Assembly: GCA_934700345.1 (NCBI GenBank)
Contig: CAKUXP010000015.1
Location: 9,379-73,378, forward strand
Direction of reading: 5' to 3'
Origin: an uncultured Fibrobacter sp.
GTDB taxonomy: Bacteria; Fibrobacterota; Fibrobacteria; Fibrobacterales; Fibrobacteraceae
DNA length: 64,000 nucleotides
The position numbers were made by a program, and so were the translations under genes. The number at the start of each line of letters is the position of its first letter. The first letter of the stretch is position 1. Shown here piece after piece: positions 50,151 to 58,040 of this stretch. Below the pieces are notes generated by a model, which was not told the origin of the DNA, did no database searches, and saw nothing but the letters and a program-made list of their open reading frames with translations.

Positions 50151-52321
50151 AAAAAGCGTTTCGCTTCATCGGAATCTGTGCAGTTGCGCTTTGCGTATTG
50201 TTCCTTGCCTTGTGCCTTTTGGCACCTCGAATTGCCAAGGGCTATGTCGAAAGCCATTCGAAGGAACTCGTCGGTCGGCGCGTCCAGATAGAAAGCGTCT
50301 CGTTCAACCCGTTCCGCTTTTCCGTTTCCGTCAAGGGCTTCGCCGTTTTTGAAAAGGACGATTCGACGAAGTTCGCCGCGTTCCGGGAATTTTATGTCAA
50401 TGCCGATCCGATGCGACTTCTCACGGGAAATATTTCCCTTTCGGAAGTACGCCTGGATTCCCCCTTTGCGCACATCCAGAAGGATGGGGACGTTTTCAAT
50501 TTTTCGGATATCCTCGGGCGGTTCGCTTCGGATTCGGCAAACGTTTCCGCCGGGACAAAGGATTCTTCGCAGGCGAATCCGTTTCCGTTCGGAATTTCCG
50601 TTCGGCAGATTTCGATCCTTTCGGGCGACATTCTCTATGACGATAACGCGGTGAACTCCCACATCGGCATCCGGGATTTTTCGTTGCGCATTCCCGAGGT
50701 CTATTTTTCGAACCGGAAAACGTCGCTCGGCGTGAACCTTGAATTTGCGGACGGCGGAACCTTGCATGTGGAAAGCGGCTACGCGGTGGAAAGCGGGGAT
50801 TTCTCGGTGGATGTCGCCCTTTCGAAGTTTTCCCTGTCGGCGGTAAAGCCTTATCTCGAGACCGCCTTGAATTTCAAGGAACTCTCGGGAACGGTGGATG
50901 TCGCCCTTTCGCTTTCGGGGAACGTGAACGATGTCCTAGCTTCCGTGGCGCAGGGAAGGATTTCGCTCGATAGCGCCCTTCTTACGGAAAATTCCGGAAA
51001 GACGATGGGCGTAGAGACTCTCGATGTCCAGATTGCCGAGGCGAATCTGAAGGAAAAACGTTTTGTCGTCGACTCGGTTTCGGTCCGCGGAGCATTCGCC
51101 CATTTTGACCTGTTCCGGAATTCGGACAATATCAATGCGCTTCTCGCAAAGGAAAAAACGGGGGAAAAGTCGGATTCGGCTGTCGCGGCGAAATCTCCGG
51201 CTGCGGATTCTGCAGAACAGTCGAAGCTCGATCTGCTGGTAAAAAAGTTTTCCGTTTCGGAGACGCGCTTTGCCGTGGAGGACCATACGGTACCCAGAGG
51301 TTTTCGCTATGCCGTTTCGGGAATTTCTCTCGTGGCGTCGAATGTCGCGCTCGACAGGGAGGCGCAAGTCGATGTCCGGGCGTCCTTGCCGCATGGCGGC
51401 TCGGTGAAGGCGTTTGCGAAGATAAACCCGGCGGATGCGAACAGGCTTTCGGCAAATGTCTCGGTGAAAAATGTCGCGCTGAAGGATTTCTCCGTCTATT
51501 CGGAATATTACACGGGTTATCCCATCACGGCGGGGGCGTTCGGATTTGCTTCCGACAACCTTATCCGCGATGGAAAAATCGACAGCCGGAACAATATCGA
51601 CATCTACAATTTGACGGTCGGGGACAAGCCTTCCGGGGCGAAATCCGAATACGAGGTGCCGATGAAAATTGCGCTCTACATCCTCAAGGACAAGGACGGA
51701 AAGATAGCGTTTGACGTTCCCGTGAAGGGAAATCTCCGGGATCCGGAATTTTCATACGGAAAGATTGTCTGGCAGACGGTCATGAACCTGATGGTTAAAG
51801 TGGCGCTTTCGCCGGCGAAGTTTCTGTTCGGAAGTTCCGTTCCGGGCGATTTCTCTTTCGATGTCGCCGCGGACGATTTTACGAGCGAACAATACGGTAT
51901 CGCTTCGGACTGGACGCGCGTCCTTTTGGAAAGGCCGGGCGCGGTCCTTGCGATCGTCGAAGCGTTCCGTCCCGAAGAGGAACTCGATGCGTTTGCGCTG
52001 AGCATGGAAAAGCTCGACTTCTACAGGCGTGAAACGGGTCGCGCGGAACTTACGCCGGTCGATAGGAAGGCGGCGCTCGAAGTGGATGTCGCAGACGATG
52101 CGTTCAAGGCCTTTGCAAAAACCTGGCTGCGCCCGTCGGATGCGGAACTTCGCGCGCAGATGGAGATGCTTTCCGGCTTGCGTCGGGAAAAGCTCGCGAA
52201 AGCTCTTTCCGCTCAGTCGGGCGTGACGGCGAAAAACCTGGTCATCCGAAAGGCGACGGCGAAGGAACTCTCCGCTTTCGGCAAAAAATCCCTCTATCGC
52301 ATGGTGGTCGAATTCCCGTGA
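50147..52321 (+). CDS. AsmA-like/DUF748-type envelope protein
   Basis: 724-aa protein with one N-terminal membrane anchor (FIGICAVALCVLFLALCLLAP) and a long periplasmic part. The start of the mature region, VESHSKELVGRRVQIESVSFNPFRFSVSVKGFAVFEKD, and the repeats LSEVRLDSPFAHIQKDGDVFNFSDIL, KFSVSETRFAVEDHTVP, PITAGAFGFASDNLIRDGKIDSRNNIDIYNLTVGD are typical of DUF748 proteins in the AsmA/TamB-like group, which form bridge-like lipid channels or affect outer-membrane assembly. The ATG overlaps a 14-codon uORF, and the stop overlaps a gene for a BamA-like barrel, an arrangement like TamA/TamB. Function inferred. Confidence 0.75.
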   Translation: MKKAFRFIGICAVALCVLFLALCLLAPRIAKGYVESHSKELVGRRVQIESVSFNPFRFSVSVKGFAVFEKDDSTKFAAFREFYVNADPMRLLTGNISLSEVRLDSPFAHIQKDGDVFNFSDILGRFASDSANVSAGTKDSSQANPFPFGISVRQISILSGDILYDDNAVNSHIGIRDFSLRIPEVYFSNRKTSLGVNLEFADGGTLHVESGYAVESGDFSVDVALSKFSLSAVKPYLETALNFKELSGTVDVALSLSGNVNDVLASVAQGRISLDSALLTENSGKTMGVETLDVQIAEANLKEKRFVVDSVSVRGAFAHFDLFRNSDNINALLAKEKTGEKSDSAVAAKSPAADSAEQSKLDLLVKKFSVSETRFAVEDHTVPRGFRYAVSGISLVASNVALDREAQVDVRASLPHGGSVKAFAKINPADANRLSANVSVKNVALKDFSVYSEYYTGYPITAGAFGFASDNLIRDGKIDSRNNIDIYNLTVGDKPSGAKSEYEVPMKIALYILKDKDGKIAFDVPVKGNLRDPEFSYGKIVWQTVMNLMVKVALSPAKFLFGSSVPGDFSFDVAADDFTSEQYGIASDWTRVLLERPGAVLAIVEAFRPEEELDAFALSMEKLDFYRRETGRAELTPVDRKAALEVDVADDAFKAFAKTWLRPSDAELRAQMEMLSGLRREKLAKALSAQSGVTAKNLVIRKATAKELSAFGKKSLYRMVVEFP

Positions 52322-54069
52322 AGTGGATGCTCTTGATTTTTTTAGCGGCGACGGCGTTTGCGGAAACGCCCGCTTTCAAACGAGTGCTCCTGCGCCCTTC
52401 GGCGGATTCGCTCGTCTATTTTCGGGTTGATTCGATTGTTGTGGAAAACGGCGACGCGTTTGATGATTCCAAGGCCTATTCGTGGGCAGACAGCCTGGTC
52501 TATGCTATCGGGAATGCGGTCCATATCGAAACGCGAAAATCCGTCGTGGAAAGGCTTGTTCTCTTTGATGTCGGCGACACGGTTAATTTGTACGAACTCA
52601 TCGAGAGCGAAAAGAACCTGCGGAACCAGGCCTATATCGCCGATGCGCACATCACCCGCGAAATTTCATCGTCGGGGAGGAACGTTGTCCGCATAAGGAC
52701 AAGCGACACGTGGACGCTTACGATTCCGCTTTCGGTGGAGCGCCCGAGCGACGGACCGCTCTACTACGGGATAGGAATTTGGGAAAACAATTTCCTCGGC
52801 TTAGGACAGACGATCGGCGTCTATTATTCGCACGACGAATTTCGCGACCGCTTCATGGGACTTTACAACAACAGCAACTTTCTCTTTCGGCACAATGCTT
52901 TCGAAGCGTCCGTTTCGAGGAATACCGACGGTTATTTGCACTATGTGACGATGTACAGACCTTACCTTTCGCGGAGCAAAAACGAATGGGCCTATACCGC
53001 GGCGGGCTTCTGGAACAAGTCGGACGTGAAGTATTACTGGACGGGGAAGCTTCCGACCGGTACGGTGGACGTTTCGGTTGCGGACAGTGTCCGGGAATCC
53101 CTCTCGGCTTTCAACCGGAAGGATGGAAACGAGATTCTCCGGGTGAAGCGCATCGAGGAGGATTCGGCGAGCTTCCGGCTAGGACATTCCTTCGGCGGCG
53201 AGGAATTCAAGATCTATCTGGGTCTAGGTTACGACTACCACCGGCTAGGGCGTTCCTACGCTTCGGTTTCTCGGAAAGTCTTCCTTCTGGAGGGTGAACC
53301 TGCCGCTATCGATTCCGCCTCGGTTCGAAACTGGATTCCCGAAATGCTCGATTCGCGCTTCGGGGCTAGCCTCACGCTTTCGCGGATCCGCTACGACCGC
53401 CTGGTCAATTTTAAACATGCGAAATGGACGGAAGATGTCGATAAAGGCTATTCCGTAAAGATCGGAATTTCCAGGAACTGGAAGTCGCTCGGGGCGATGG
53501 ACGACGATGCGCGCCTGGATTATGGAATCTACCTGGCTCTCGGTTCACGAATGCACCATCTTATTCTGAACGCGAAGTCGCACTTCTATTTCAATTCGGA
53601 TTCTCGACGCGATATCTACGAGTTTGTCTCGGCGGAATACATCTGGCGTTCGAACGAATGGTTCTCGACGAAGGTTTTGGGCTATATGGACGCCTTCAAG
53701 CGGGCCGCCTATGGCCGACAGCTTTCGCTCGGCGGGCTTCAGAACCAGGAGTTTTACGGATTCCCGACTTATCTCTACACGGGACAGGCGCGTTTTTACG
53801 GGCAGATCGAGGAACGATTCTTTCCCCATTTTGAGATCGGAACGGTCGCGCCGGTGTTCGCCGCGTTTTTCAAGGCAGGGGAAACCGCATCCGAAGTCCG
53901 CCTGTTCGAACCGGACGAGCTGACTTACATCGCTGGTTTCGGGGTTCGCTTTGCGATGACGAAATCCGTCTCGGGGCTTGTGAACCACCTGGACTTTAGC
54001 TGGCCGCTCAACGGGCCGCTGGTCTCCCCGTATCCGCGAATCGCCCTTGTCGGGCTTTTCAACCTTTAG
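52318..54069 (+). CDS. BamA/TamA-like outer-membrane beta-barrel protein
   Basis: 583-aa exported protein. Signal peptide MKWMLLIFLAATAFA; residues 60-140 look like one or two POTRA modules (RKSVVERLVLFDVGDTVNLYELIESEKNLRNQAYIADAHI, VRIRTSDTWTLTI), followed by a beta-barrel rich in aromatic strands and glycines (YYGIGIWENNFLGLGQTIGVYYS ... LVNHLDFSWPLNGPLVSPYPRIALVGLFNL, ending in a hydrophobic/aromatic residue pattern typical of barrel C-termini). The GTG start overlaps the AsmA-like stop by four bases. POTRA number is lower than in BamA, closer to TamA or patatin-associated barrels. Confidence 0.75.
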   Translation: MKWMLLIFLAATAFAETPAFKRVLLRPSADSLVYFRVDSIVVENGDAFDDSKAYSWADSLVYAIGNAVHIETRKSVVERLVLFDVGDTVNLYELIESEKNLRNQAYIADAHITREISSSGRNVVRIRTSDTWTLTIPLSVERPSDGPLYYGIGIWENNFLGLGQTIGVYYSHDEFRDRFMGLYNNSNFLFRHNAFEASVSRNTDGYLHYVTMYRPYLSRSKNEWAYTAAGFWNKSDVKYYWTGKLPTGTVDVSVADSVRESLSAFNRKDGNEILRVKRIEEDSASFRLGHSFGGEEFKIYLGLGYDYHRLGRSYASVSRKVFLLEGEPAAIDSASVRNWIPEMLDSRFGASLTLSRIRYDRLVNFKHAKWTEDVDKGYSVKIGISRNWKSLGAMDDDARLDYGIYLALGSRMHHLILNAKSHFYFNSDSRRDIYEFVSAEYIWRSNEWFSTKVLGYMDAFKRAAYGRQLSLGGLQNQEFYGFPTYLYTGQARFYGQIEERFFPHFEIGTVAPVFAAFFKAGETASEVRLFEPDELTYIAGFGVRFAMTKSVSGLVNHLDFSWPLNGPLVSPYPRIALVGLFNL

Positions 54070-54083
54070 TTTCGTGAGGTCCT

Positions 54084-54368
54084 ATGCATCGGAAGCGTTA
54101 TCTTGTCGAAATCGGAATCGGAGTTCTCGCAATGGTTCTCGGAACATGGATAAGCGTCCTCGTCTTTCGGGAAGGCTATTTTGCCGGTGCCCTGATGCTT
54201 GTCGTAACGGGGATTCTGAGCGTGCTTCTCGGGGTCAAGGAATACCTCGACATCAAGGGACCTCTCTGGCAGGAATCGTTCCTGAAAATTCTCCGGCGGA
54301 CGATGCTTTTCCTGAATCTGATGCTTTCCGCCGTCGTGGCGGGAACGCTTATTTCGATGCTTGCCTGA
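54084..54368 (+). CDS. small membrane protein of unknown function
   Basis: 94-aa protein with two N-terminal helices (YLVEIGIGVLAMVLGTWISVLVF and GALMLVVTGILSVLLGV), a polar loop, and a C-terminal helix (MLFLNLMLSAVVAGTLISML). It starts 14 bp after the barrel gene with GAGGTC upstream, so likely the last gene of that operon. Its stop directly abuts the stop of a convergent lipoprotein gene (no bases between). No family recognised. Confidence 0.65.
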   Translation: MHRKRYLVEIGIGVLAMVLGTWISVLVFREGYFAGALMLVVTGILSVLLGVKEYLDIKGPLWQESFLKILRRTMLFLNLMLSAVVAGTLISMLA

Positions 54369-54731
54369 TTATTCCGCGTTTGCCGGGGAGAGCTTCTTGA
54401 ACTGTTCCCGGTAGGAGGCTTCGTCGATGCGGGCGTATTTGGAGATGATTGTGCCGAACTGGTAGAATGCGGAATCCTTTTCAACGCGCATGGAGAAAGG
54501 CATGTCGAGCGAGTTTTTTCCGGTGAGGACGGAATCGCCTTCGATGCTTGCGGAAAGGTCGCCGTTGATGTTGCGGATAGTGTAGAGGTTCTCGCCAGGG
54601 GCGGTCTGGAAAACTTCAAAAATCATGTTGTCTTCGCCTTGCCAGAAACCCGTGAAGACAGGCTTTTCCTTGGTCGAGCAGGAGGCGAGAAACGAAAGCG
54701 CAAGAAACGAGACGGTCAGGATTCTTTTCAT
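54369..54731 (-). CDS. small lipoprotein of unknown function
   Basis: 120-aa lipoprotein with signal peptide MKRILTVSFLALSFLASC (lipobox FLASC, Cys18). The mature part (FTGFWQGEDNMIFEVFQTAPGENLYTIRNINGDLSASIEGDSVLTGKN) has the alternating pattern of a small beta-barrel similar to lipocalin-like or DUF-type lipoproteins. ATG 54731 is chosen at the signal peptide; RBS-like GGAG is a few bases upstream. Convergent and back-to-back with the membrane protein gene. Confidence 0.7.
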   Translation of the reverse strand: MKRILTVSFLALSFLASCSTKEKPVFTGFWQGEDNMIFEVFQTAPGENLYTIRNINGDLSASIEGDSVLTGKNSLDMPFSMRVEKDSAFYQFGTIISKYARIDEASYREQFKKLSPANAE

Positions 54732-54792
54732 GTTTAACTCCAATCTTTGGATAAAATAATAAAACATTAGGGAAAAATCTATCTTTTCGTGC

Positions 54793-55209
54793 ATGCGGGC
54801 TTTCTTTTTCTGTTGCTTTCTCGCTGTGTCGTTTGCCTGTGCGGAATGGGGGACAAGGGAGGTTCACGCCTTGCTGTTGAAGCGGACGGAGCAAAAGCCC
54901 GGTGTGCAGATGGGAAAGCTTGATCCGGCGTTGGATACGGCAGGTCTTGTTGCGGTTGCCGAGTTCCATCGGGTGATGGGGGATTCCTACCGCCCGACGA
55001 TTACGAGTGCAAACGATTTCGCTTGGCATGTCCGGTTTTCCAAGCATTATTACAACAGGGCTTTGGACTTCCGGCTCTTTGACGTTCCCCGGGAAAGACG
55101 CTCCGAGTTGGTCCTTTCGATTCGCCGCAAGCTGGGAAACCGTTACCGCGTCCTGTGGGAAAACGCCGGTAGGAACGGCGAGCATCTGCATATCGAGATG
55201 AGGGACTAG
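54793..55209 (+). CDS. M15-like peptidase, secreted
   Basis: 138-aa protein with an N-terminal signal peptide (MRAFFFCCFLAVSFACA). Metal-site residues of the M15 (D-Ala-D-Ala carboxypeptidase/VanY-like) fold are visible in HYYNRALDFRL (His...Asp) and EHLHIEM (His), with TITSANDF before them. The protein is short, about the size of the M15 catalytic core. TATCTTTT lies five bases before the ATG with no RBS. It probably trims peptidoglycan peptides. The stop overlaps the interspersed-repeat copy B. Confidence 0.7.
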   Translation: MRAFFFCCFLAVSFACAEWGTREVHALLLKRTEQKPGVQMGKLDPALDTAGLVAVAEFHRVMGDSYRPTITSANDFAWHVRFSKHYYNRALDFRLFDVPRERRSELVLSIRRKLGNRYRVLWENAGRNGEHLHIEMRD

Positions 55210-55292
55210 GGATCGGTTCGCGGACGTCTAAGCTTTTGGGATGCAGACCGTAAGCCTTTGCAGCAAAGCTAAGATCTAAAATCTCGGTTCAA
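55206..55292 (-). repeat. interspersed repeat, copy B
   Basis: Inverted relative to copy A at 45718-45797; about 80 bp align with small gaps. Shared blocks read on the minus strand are GAACCGAGATTTT, AAGGCTTACGGTCTGCATC and ACGTCCGCG. It begins at the M15 gene stop codon and lies 31 bp from a heptanucleotide array. Confidence 0.75.
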
Positions 55293-55322
55293 AGCGCTAC
55301 CAACGGCTCGCTTGGCAGTCTA

Positions 55323-55413
55323 ATCCCTGATCCCTAATCCCTAATCCCTAATCCCTAATCCCTAATCCCTAATCCCTAATCCCTAATCCCTAATCCCTAA
55401 TCCCTAATCCCTT
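55323..55413 (+). repeat. heptanucleotide array ATCCCTA, 11 perfect units plus 2 edge variants
   Basis: Eleven exact tandem copies of ATCCCTA (55330-55406) flanked by ATCCCTG on the left and ATCCCTT on the right. No spacers, so it is not a CRISPR. The gene-free stretch of 220 bp between the M15 and ybaK genes consists of this array and repeat copy B. Confidence 0.95.
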
Positions 55414-55429
55414 GATTCTCTCAACTAAA

Positions 55430-55918
55430 CTAGGCCTTCGGTTCTGCGATTTTTGCGACCGTGGCGTGGACGGCTTCGACCAGAGCCTTCGGGGAAATTT
55501 TTAGCTGGATGCCGCGCTGCCCGGCGCTGATAAAGATAGTCTCGAACTCGGTGGCGGTCTCGTGGATGAAAATCGGGAACGGCTTCTTGAGCCCGACGGG
55601 GGAACATCCTCCGCGAATGTAGCCGGTGAGCGGCGTGAGCTCCTTGAGCGGAACCGTGTCGATTCGCTTGTTGCCCGAAACCTTGGCGAGTTCCTTGAGT
55701 GCGACTTCGAAGTTTCCCGGAACGACGCCGATTAGCGGTCCCGTCTTGTCGCCGCGGACAAGAATCGTCTTGAAAACGCGTTCGATCGGTTCGTGGAGCG
55801 TTTTCGCGATGTGTTCCGCTCCCAGTTCCGTTTCCGTGACCGGGTAGGGGATGAGTTCATAGGCGACGTGCTTCTGGTCGAGAATTCGCGCCGCATTTGT
55901 CTTCTTGACTTTTTCCAT
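55430..55918 (-). CDS. ybaK: YbaK/EbsC-type Cys-tRNA(Pro)/Cys-tRNA(Cys) deacylase
   Basis: 162-aa aminoacyl-tRNA editing protein. YbaK features are TNAARILDQKHVAYELIPYPV, ERVFKTILVRGD, the conserved lysine region near VVPGNFEVALKELAKVSGNKRI, LTPLTGYIRGGCSPVGLKKPFPIFI and a final ETIFISAGQRGIQLKISPKALVEAVHATVA. Full length. ATG 55918 follows the sirtuin stop by two bases, making it the third gene of an M20-sirtuin-ybaK operon. Confidence 0.92.
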   Translation of the reverse strand: MEKVKKTNAARILDQKHVAYELIPYPVTETELGAEHIAKTLHEPIERVFKTILVRGDKTGPLIGVVPGNFEVALKELAKVSGNKRIDTVPLKELTPLTGYIRGGCSPVGLKKPFPIFIHETATEFETIFISAGQRGIQLKISPKALVEAVHATVAKIAEPKA

Positions 55919-55920
55919 GG

Positions 55921-56616
55921 CTACTTGAGACCTTTCAGATAATTTTCGCACCACCGGGGGACGATTTCCGTGGCGACTCCCTCGATGCATGTGTCCGTAT
56001 TCGGGTCGCTCGGATCGATTTCCAGATTCAGGCAGGTGACATGGGCACCGAAACGCTTCGCGACCTGCTTGAATCCCGCCGCCGGATAGACGACGCTGCT
56101 CGTTCCGATATAGACAAATTCTTCCGTGTGGCGAAGCGCGCGTTCGATTTTTTCCATGTAGAGCGGAACCTCTCCGAACCAGACGATGTGCGGACGGGTC
56201 GGAGCTCCGCACACCGGGCATTTTGTTTCGAGCGTTTCTTCGCCGTCGAAGGGAAACACATGCCTTTCGTTCGCTGCGCAGCGGAGCTTTTTCAGTTCGC
56301 CGTGCATGTGCAGAACGCGTTTCGAACCGGCGCGCTCGTGCAGGTCATCGACGTTTTGCGTCACGAGGAGAAAGTCGTCTCCCAGTTTTTCTTCGAGCTT
56401 CACGAGGGCTTCGTGTGCAGCGTTCGGCTTGTACCGGGGAAGGGACGTCCTGAGCCGGCTGTAGAATTTCTTGACGCGGACGGGGTCGCTGCGGAAACCT
56501 TCGGGGGTCGCGACCGCTTCGATGGGTTCGTTTTCCCAGAGACCGCCATTTCCGCGAAACGTGTTGAGACCGGATTCCGCACTGATGCCCGCGCCGGTGA
56601 GGATGACGACTTTCAT
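55921..56616 (-). CDS. cobB: SIR2-family NAD-dependent protein deacylase (CobB-like)
   Basis: 231-aa sirtuin. Core motifs are LTGAGISAESGLNTFRG, VTQNVDDLHERAG, HMHGELKKLRC (catalytic His), CPVCGAPTRPHIVWFGEVP and GTSSVVYPAAGF. The short zinc region with one upstream Cys and a CPVC pair, and the PNAAHEAL segment, are most like bacterial class III CobB. At the FY-x-x-R position where CobB and SIRT5 use Tyr-x-x-Arg for acidic acyl groups, the sequence is FYSRLR, so the +3 Arg is Leu with Arg at +2 and +4. ATG 56616 overlaps the M20 gene stop (ATGA) and has AAGGA upstream. Confidence 0.93.
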   Translation of the reverse strand: MKVVILTGAGISAESGLNTFRGNGGLWENEPIEAVATPEGFRSDPVRVKKFYSRLRTSLPRYKPNAAHEALVKLEEKLGDDFLLVTQNVDDLHERAGSKRVLHMHGELKKLRCAANERHVFPFDGEETLETKCPVCGAPTRPHIVWFGEVPLYMEKIERALRHTEEFVYIGTSSVVYPAAGFKQVAKRFGAHVTCLNLEIDPSDPNTDTCIEGVATEIVPRWCENYLKGLK

Positions 56617-57989
56617 TGGCAAAGTCCTTCAAAGAATAATGCTTCGGCGACGATGCCGCGTTCAAAGTCCTGTAGCCCGAGACTCTCGTTTTCGCCGTGC
56701 GCATTGCACTCCGGATCTTCGAGCCCCGTCATGAGAATGGGAATGTCGCCAAGCGTATCGCGGAAAAGCTGTGCGCCCGGAATGGACGCTCCGCAGCCGA
56801 TATACTTGGCTTCGGTCCCGTAGGCTTTGGTCATCGCGGCCTTCATAAGCGCATAGTAGGGATGCGAAACGTCTGTCGTGAAGGGATTTGCCCCGTCTTC
56901 GGGGATGAGGGTGAGCGTGAGACCGTCGGGGCAGTTTCTTTTGAGATGCTCTTCGAGGAGCCTTGTCGCGCGTTCCGTCTGCATGCCGGGCGCGAGCCGG
57001 ATGCCGATGCGCGCGTAAGCGGAATCCTGGAGAACGTTTCCCGCCTGGTTCCGCGAACCCGCTTCGAATGCCGTGACGACGAGGGATGGTTTTCGCCAGA
57101 GCGTTTCGAGAATCGAATCCTTGCCGCCGAGAACCTTTGTCCCGGGAAGCATTCCCGATTCCTTGCGGAAAGTCTCCTCCGTGTAGTGGAGCGCCTTGTA
57201 GCTTTCAAGTTCCTCCGCGGTCGGCTCCGCGATGCCGTCGTTAAAATGTTCCACCAGAATGTTCCCTTCCGCATCCGTGAGCGAAGCTACCATCTTGCAG
57301 AGCGCTTGCACCGGGTCGGGAATGGGACCGGACCAGGAACCCGAATGGAGCGGAGCCTTGACGGACTTGACGATGACGGAAACGGCGGACATTCCACGGA
57401 GCGATGTCGTAATCGACGGGGTTCCGGCGGAGAAGTTCGATAGGTCCGCAATGATGACCGCATCCGCCTGGAGAAGCGCCTTGTTGTTTTCGAGAAGTTC
57501 CCCGAAGCCCGAACTACCGCATTCCTCTTCGCCCTCGATAAGAAACTTGACATTCGGCATCCTGTCGCCGCATACGGCAAGCGCCTGGGAAACCGCCGCG
57601 ATGTGCAGGATGATTCCCGACTTGTCGTCCGCTGCGCCGCGCCCGTAAAGACGTCCATTCCGAACTTCGGGAGCAAAAGGCGCGCTTTCCCAGAGAGCCT
57701 CCCGCATCGTCGGCTGCACGTCGTGATGCGCGTAGAGAAGGACGGTCGGGTTGTCGGGATGCGTCTTCAGTTCGGCAAAGACGGATGCGCGTCCGCTCCT
57801 TGGCGTGAGAAATTGCGCATTCGTAAAACCGTAGCTTTCGAAAAGGGTCTTGACCGCCTGGGCGGAACGGTGGACTTCGGCTTGGTCAAAATGGTCGAAA
57901 CTGATAGACGGGATGCGGATCAGGGCTTTCAGGAGTTCGACGTAGCGCGGAAACATCTCGTGGATGCGCGCCGGTAAAGTTTCGTTCAT
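56613..57989 (-). CDS. M20-family dipeptidase
   Basis: 458-aa zinc peptidase. Motifs are VLLYAHHDVQP (metal His and catalytic Asp), NGRLYGRGAADDKSG (bridging Asp), IEGEEECGSSGF (catalytic Glu-Glu), and in the lid domain HSGSWSGPIPDP; the last metal His is in GCGASIPGAQLF-region context. Length and order match the M20A dipeptidase/carnosinase-like group. First gene of the M20-sirtuin-ybaK operon, with a four-base overlap to the sirtuin. Confidence 0.9.
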   Translation of the reverse strand: MNETLPARIHEMFPRYVELLKALIRIPSISFDHFDQAEVHRSAQAVKTLFESYGFTNAQFLTPRSGRASVFAELKTHPDNPTVLLYAHHDVQPTMREALWESAPFAPEVRNGRLYGRGAADDKSGIILHIAAVSQALAVCGDRMPNVKFLIEGEEECGSSGFGELLENNKALLQADAVIIADLSNFSAGTPSITTSLRGMSAVSVIVKSVKAPLHSGSWSGPIPDPVQALCKMVASLTDAEGNILVEHFNDGIAEPTAEELESYKALHYTEETFRKESGMLPGTKVLGGKDSILETLWRKPSLVVTAFEAGSRNQAGNVLQDSAYARIGIRLAPGMQTERATRLLEEHLKRNCPDGLTLTLIPEDGANPFTTDVSHPYYALMKAAMTKAYGTEAKYIGCGASIPGAQLFRDTLGDIPILMTGLEDPECNAHGENESLGLQDFERGIVAEALFFEGLCQ

Positions 57990-58040
57990 GGGGAATTCCT
58001 CATACCGGTGAATTGTTTTTTTTTGTTAATTTAATCAAAT

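Noticed and set aside
55323..55413. CRISPR or telomere-like array
   Set aside because: The units are contiguous 7-mers without spacers, and a circular-chromosome context with normal genes on both sides argues against a telomere.
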